From Gammaproteobacteria bacterium (GTDB lineage: Bacteria > Pseudomonadota > Gammaproteobacteria > UBA9214): DNA of 6,837 nt. Position 1 is the first letter of the stretch. Every line of letters begins with the position of its first letter. Under the pieces are notes generated by a model. It was not told the DNA's origin. It was given only the letters and a program-made list of their open reading frames with translations, and did no database searches. The stretch is taken from NCBI GenBank assembly GCA_029881775.1, contig JAOULY010000099.1, forward strand, positions 1 to 6,837, in the 5' to 3' direction. The translations under genes were made by a program, and so were the position numbers. Of the stretch, positions 6,065 to 6,837 are shown piece after piece.

Positions 6065-6122
6065 AAAGAAAGGGGACAGATTTATTTAATCTTGAGATTA
6101 AATAAATCTGTCCCCTTTTTTT
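6065..6122. terminator. Probable bidirectional terminator formed by element E
   Basis: The long hairpin is followed on the plus strand by seven Ts (6116-6122) and on the minus strand by a T-rich run (TTTCTTTTT). It lies directly between the stop of the small membrane gene (6062-6064) and the stop of the trpB2 gene (6126-6124), the expected position for a shared terminator. Confidence 0.65.
6069..6118. repeat. Palindromic element E, near-identical copy of C
   Basis: The left arm 6069-6092 (AAAGGGGACAGATTTATTTA then ATCT) and the right arm 6095-6118 are perfect 24-bp reverse complements around a 2-base loop. Arms and outer A/T-rich flanks match element C apart from a few bases around the loop and ends. 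It fills the gap between two convergent genes. Confidence 0.93.
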
Positions 6123-6123
6123 C

Positions 6124-6837
6124 CTAACGACCAACCCCCGGCAGGTGCGCGAGCGACTCCGCAATCGCCTCGGCCGGAAAATCGTAGTCTTCCAGCTCGT
6201 TGTTGAAATAGCGATCGTAAGCGGACATATCGAAATGGCCGTGTCCTGACAGGTTGAACAGGATGGTTTTCGGTTCACCACTCTTTGCACATTCCCTGGC
6301 GGAACGGATCACCGCGGCAATGGCATGATTGGATTCCGGTGCCGGCACGATGGCTTCCGTGCGCGCAAACAGCACACCGGCCTCGAACGTTTCCAGCTGC
6401 GGAATGGCCACCGCATCCACCAGCCCTTCGTTGTGCAACTGGCTGACCAGCGGTGAATCACCGTGGTAACGCAGACCACCGGCGTGAATACCCGGCGGCA
6501 CGAAGTCATGACCCAGCGTGTGCATCTTCAGTAGCGGGGTCAGCCCGATCGCATCGCCGTAATCGTAGGCGTACTGCCCCTTGGTCAGGGTCGGACAGGA
6601 GGTCGGCTCGACCGCAATCAGGCGCACGTCCTTGCCGGCCGCCTTGTCGGCAAAGAACGGAAACGCGATACCGCCGAAATTGGAACCGCCACCACAGGGC
6701 GCATAGACCTCGTCCGGGTAGTCGCCCACCAGCGCCAGCTGCGCCTTCGCCTCCTGGCCAATGACAGTCTGGTGCAACAGCACGTGGTTAAGCACCGAGC
6801 CAAGTGAGTAGTTGGTGTCCGCACGACCGGCCGCCTC
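6124..6837 (-). CDS. trpB2: Tryptophan synthase beta chain, TrpB2 type (C-terminal part, partial)
   Basis: This is the last 237 residues of a PLP-dependent enzyme of about 450, joining indole and serine to give tryptophan; the N-terminal half with the PLP lysine lies beyond the right edge. Counting from the first visible residue, DTNYSLGSVLNHVLLHQT (7-24) is characteristic of the long TrpB2 form. CGGGSNFGG (48-56) is the PLP-phosphate-binding loop. LGHDFVPPGIHAGGLRYHG (108-126) is a TrpB2 signature. IVPAPESNHAI and FNLSGHGHFDM near the end are conserved active-site and C-terminal segments. The gene ends in TAG at 6126-6124, two bases from the element E T-run, and converges with the small membrane gene. 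TrpB2 enzymes often stand apart from trpA and the trp operon, as here, and their physiological role is less settled than that of TrpB1. Confidence 0.95.
   Translation of the reverse strand, partial: EAAGRADTNYSLGSVLNHVLLHQTVIGQEAKAQLALVGDYPDEVYAPCGGGSNFGGIAFPFFADKAAGKDVRLIAVEPTSCPTLTKGQYAYDYGDAIGLTPLLKMHTLGHDFVPPGIHAGGLRYHGDSPLVSQLHNEGLVDAVAIPQLETFEAGVLFARTEAIVPAPESNHAIAAVIRSARECAKSGEPKTILFNLSGHGHFDMSAYDRYFNNELEDYDFPAEAIAESLAHLPGVGR

Noticed and set aside
5083..6122. C and E as terminal inverted repeats of a classical transposon
   Set aside because: Each is a complete palindrome in itself, no transposase lies between them, and no target-site duplication is evident. A REP-type family explains them better, though a passive cassette is not excluded.

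Overview
The window looks like chromosomal DNA of a GC-rich gammaproteobacterium. The basis is the high-GC coding sequence, a TrpB2-type tryptophan synthase beta chain, a periplasmic SoxB/5'-nucleotidase-like phosphoesterase, and several REP-type palindromic repeat families of the kind scattered through gammaproteobacterial intergenic DNA. A sulfur-oxidising or related environmental lineage is possible, but this is inference from one SoxB-like gene. No rRNA, tRNA, CRISPR array, phage gene or transposase gene is visible.

Layout, left to right. (1) 1-352, minus strand: 5' part of a two-helix membrane protein, probably the membrane-anchored N-terminus of a GTPase. (2) 353-715: no gene; a 62-bp tandem repeat and two other REP-like palindromes. 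(3) 716-1270, plus: a four-helix membrane protein of unknown function with a charged central helix. (4) 1271-1823: no gene; a five-unit 66-bp tandem array, a perfect 22-bp inverted repeat and a perfect 20-bp inverted repeat, placed head to tail. (5) 1824-2690, plus: an exported amidohydrolase-family metal enzyme whose last seven residues and stop codon lie inside a palindromic repeat. (6) 2914-5028, plus: a secreted SoxB-like / 5'-nucleotidase-family phosphoesterase with altered active-site motifs, ending at a clear intrinsic terminator. (7) 5152-5502, minus: an unrecognised small soluble protein. (8) 5708-6064, plus: an unrecognised small three-helix membrane protein. (9) 6124-6837, minus: the C-terminal half of TrpB2, truncated by the window edge.

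The most unusual aspect is the intergenic DNA. Five hairpin elements (A 1734-1791, B 2666-2720, C 5083-5137, D 5603-5688, E 6069-6118) share an outer AAAGGGGWCAG-like end but have different inner arms, each self-complementary. They occur near gene boundaries from 1734 to 6122; the only boundary there without one at its edge is the start of the SoxB-like gene. C and E are nearly identical and enclose the two small orphan genes. This fits a mobilised palindromic repeat family (REP/RAYT-like), some copies of which have been taken over as a terminator or as the 3' end of a gene. There is no sign that the genes form one pathway: orientations alternate and the intergenic gaps are full of repeats, so they are best read as separate transcription units.
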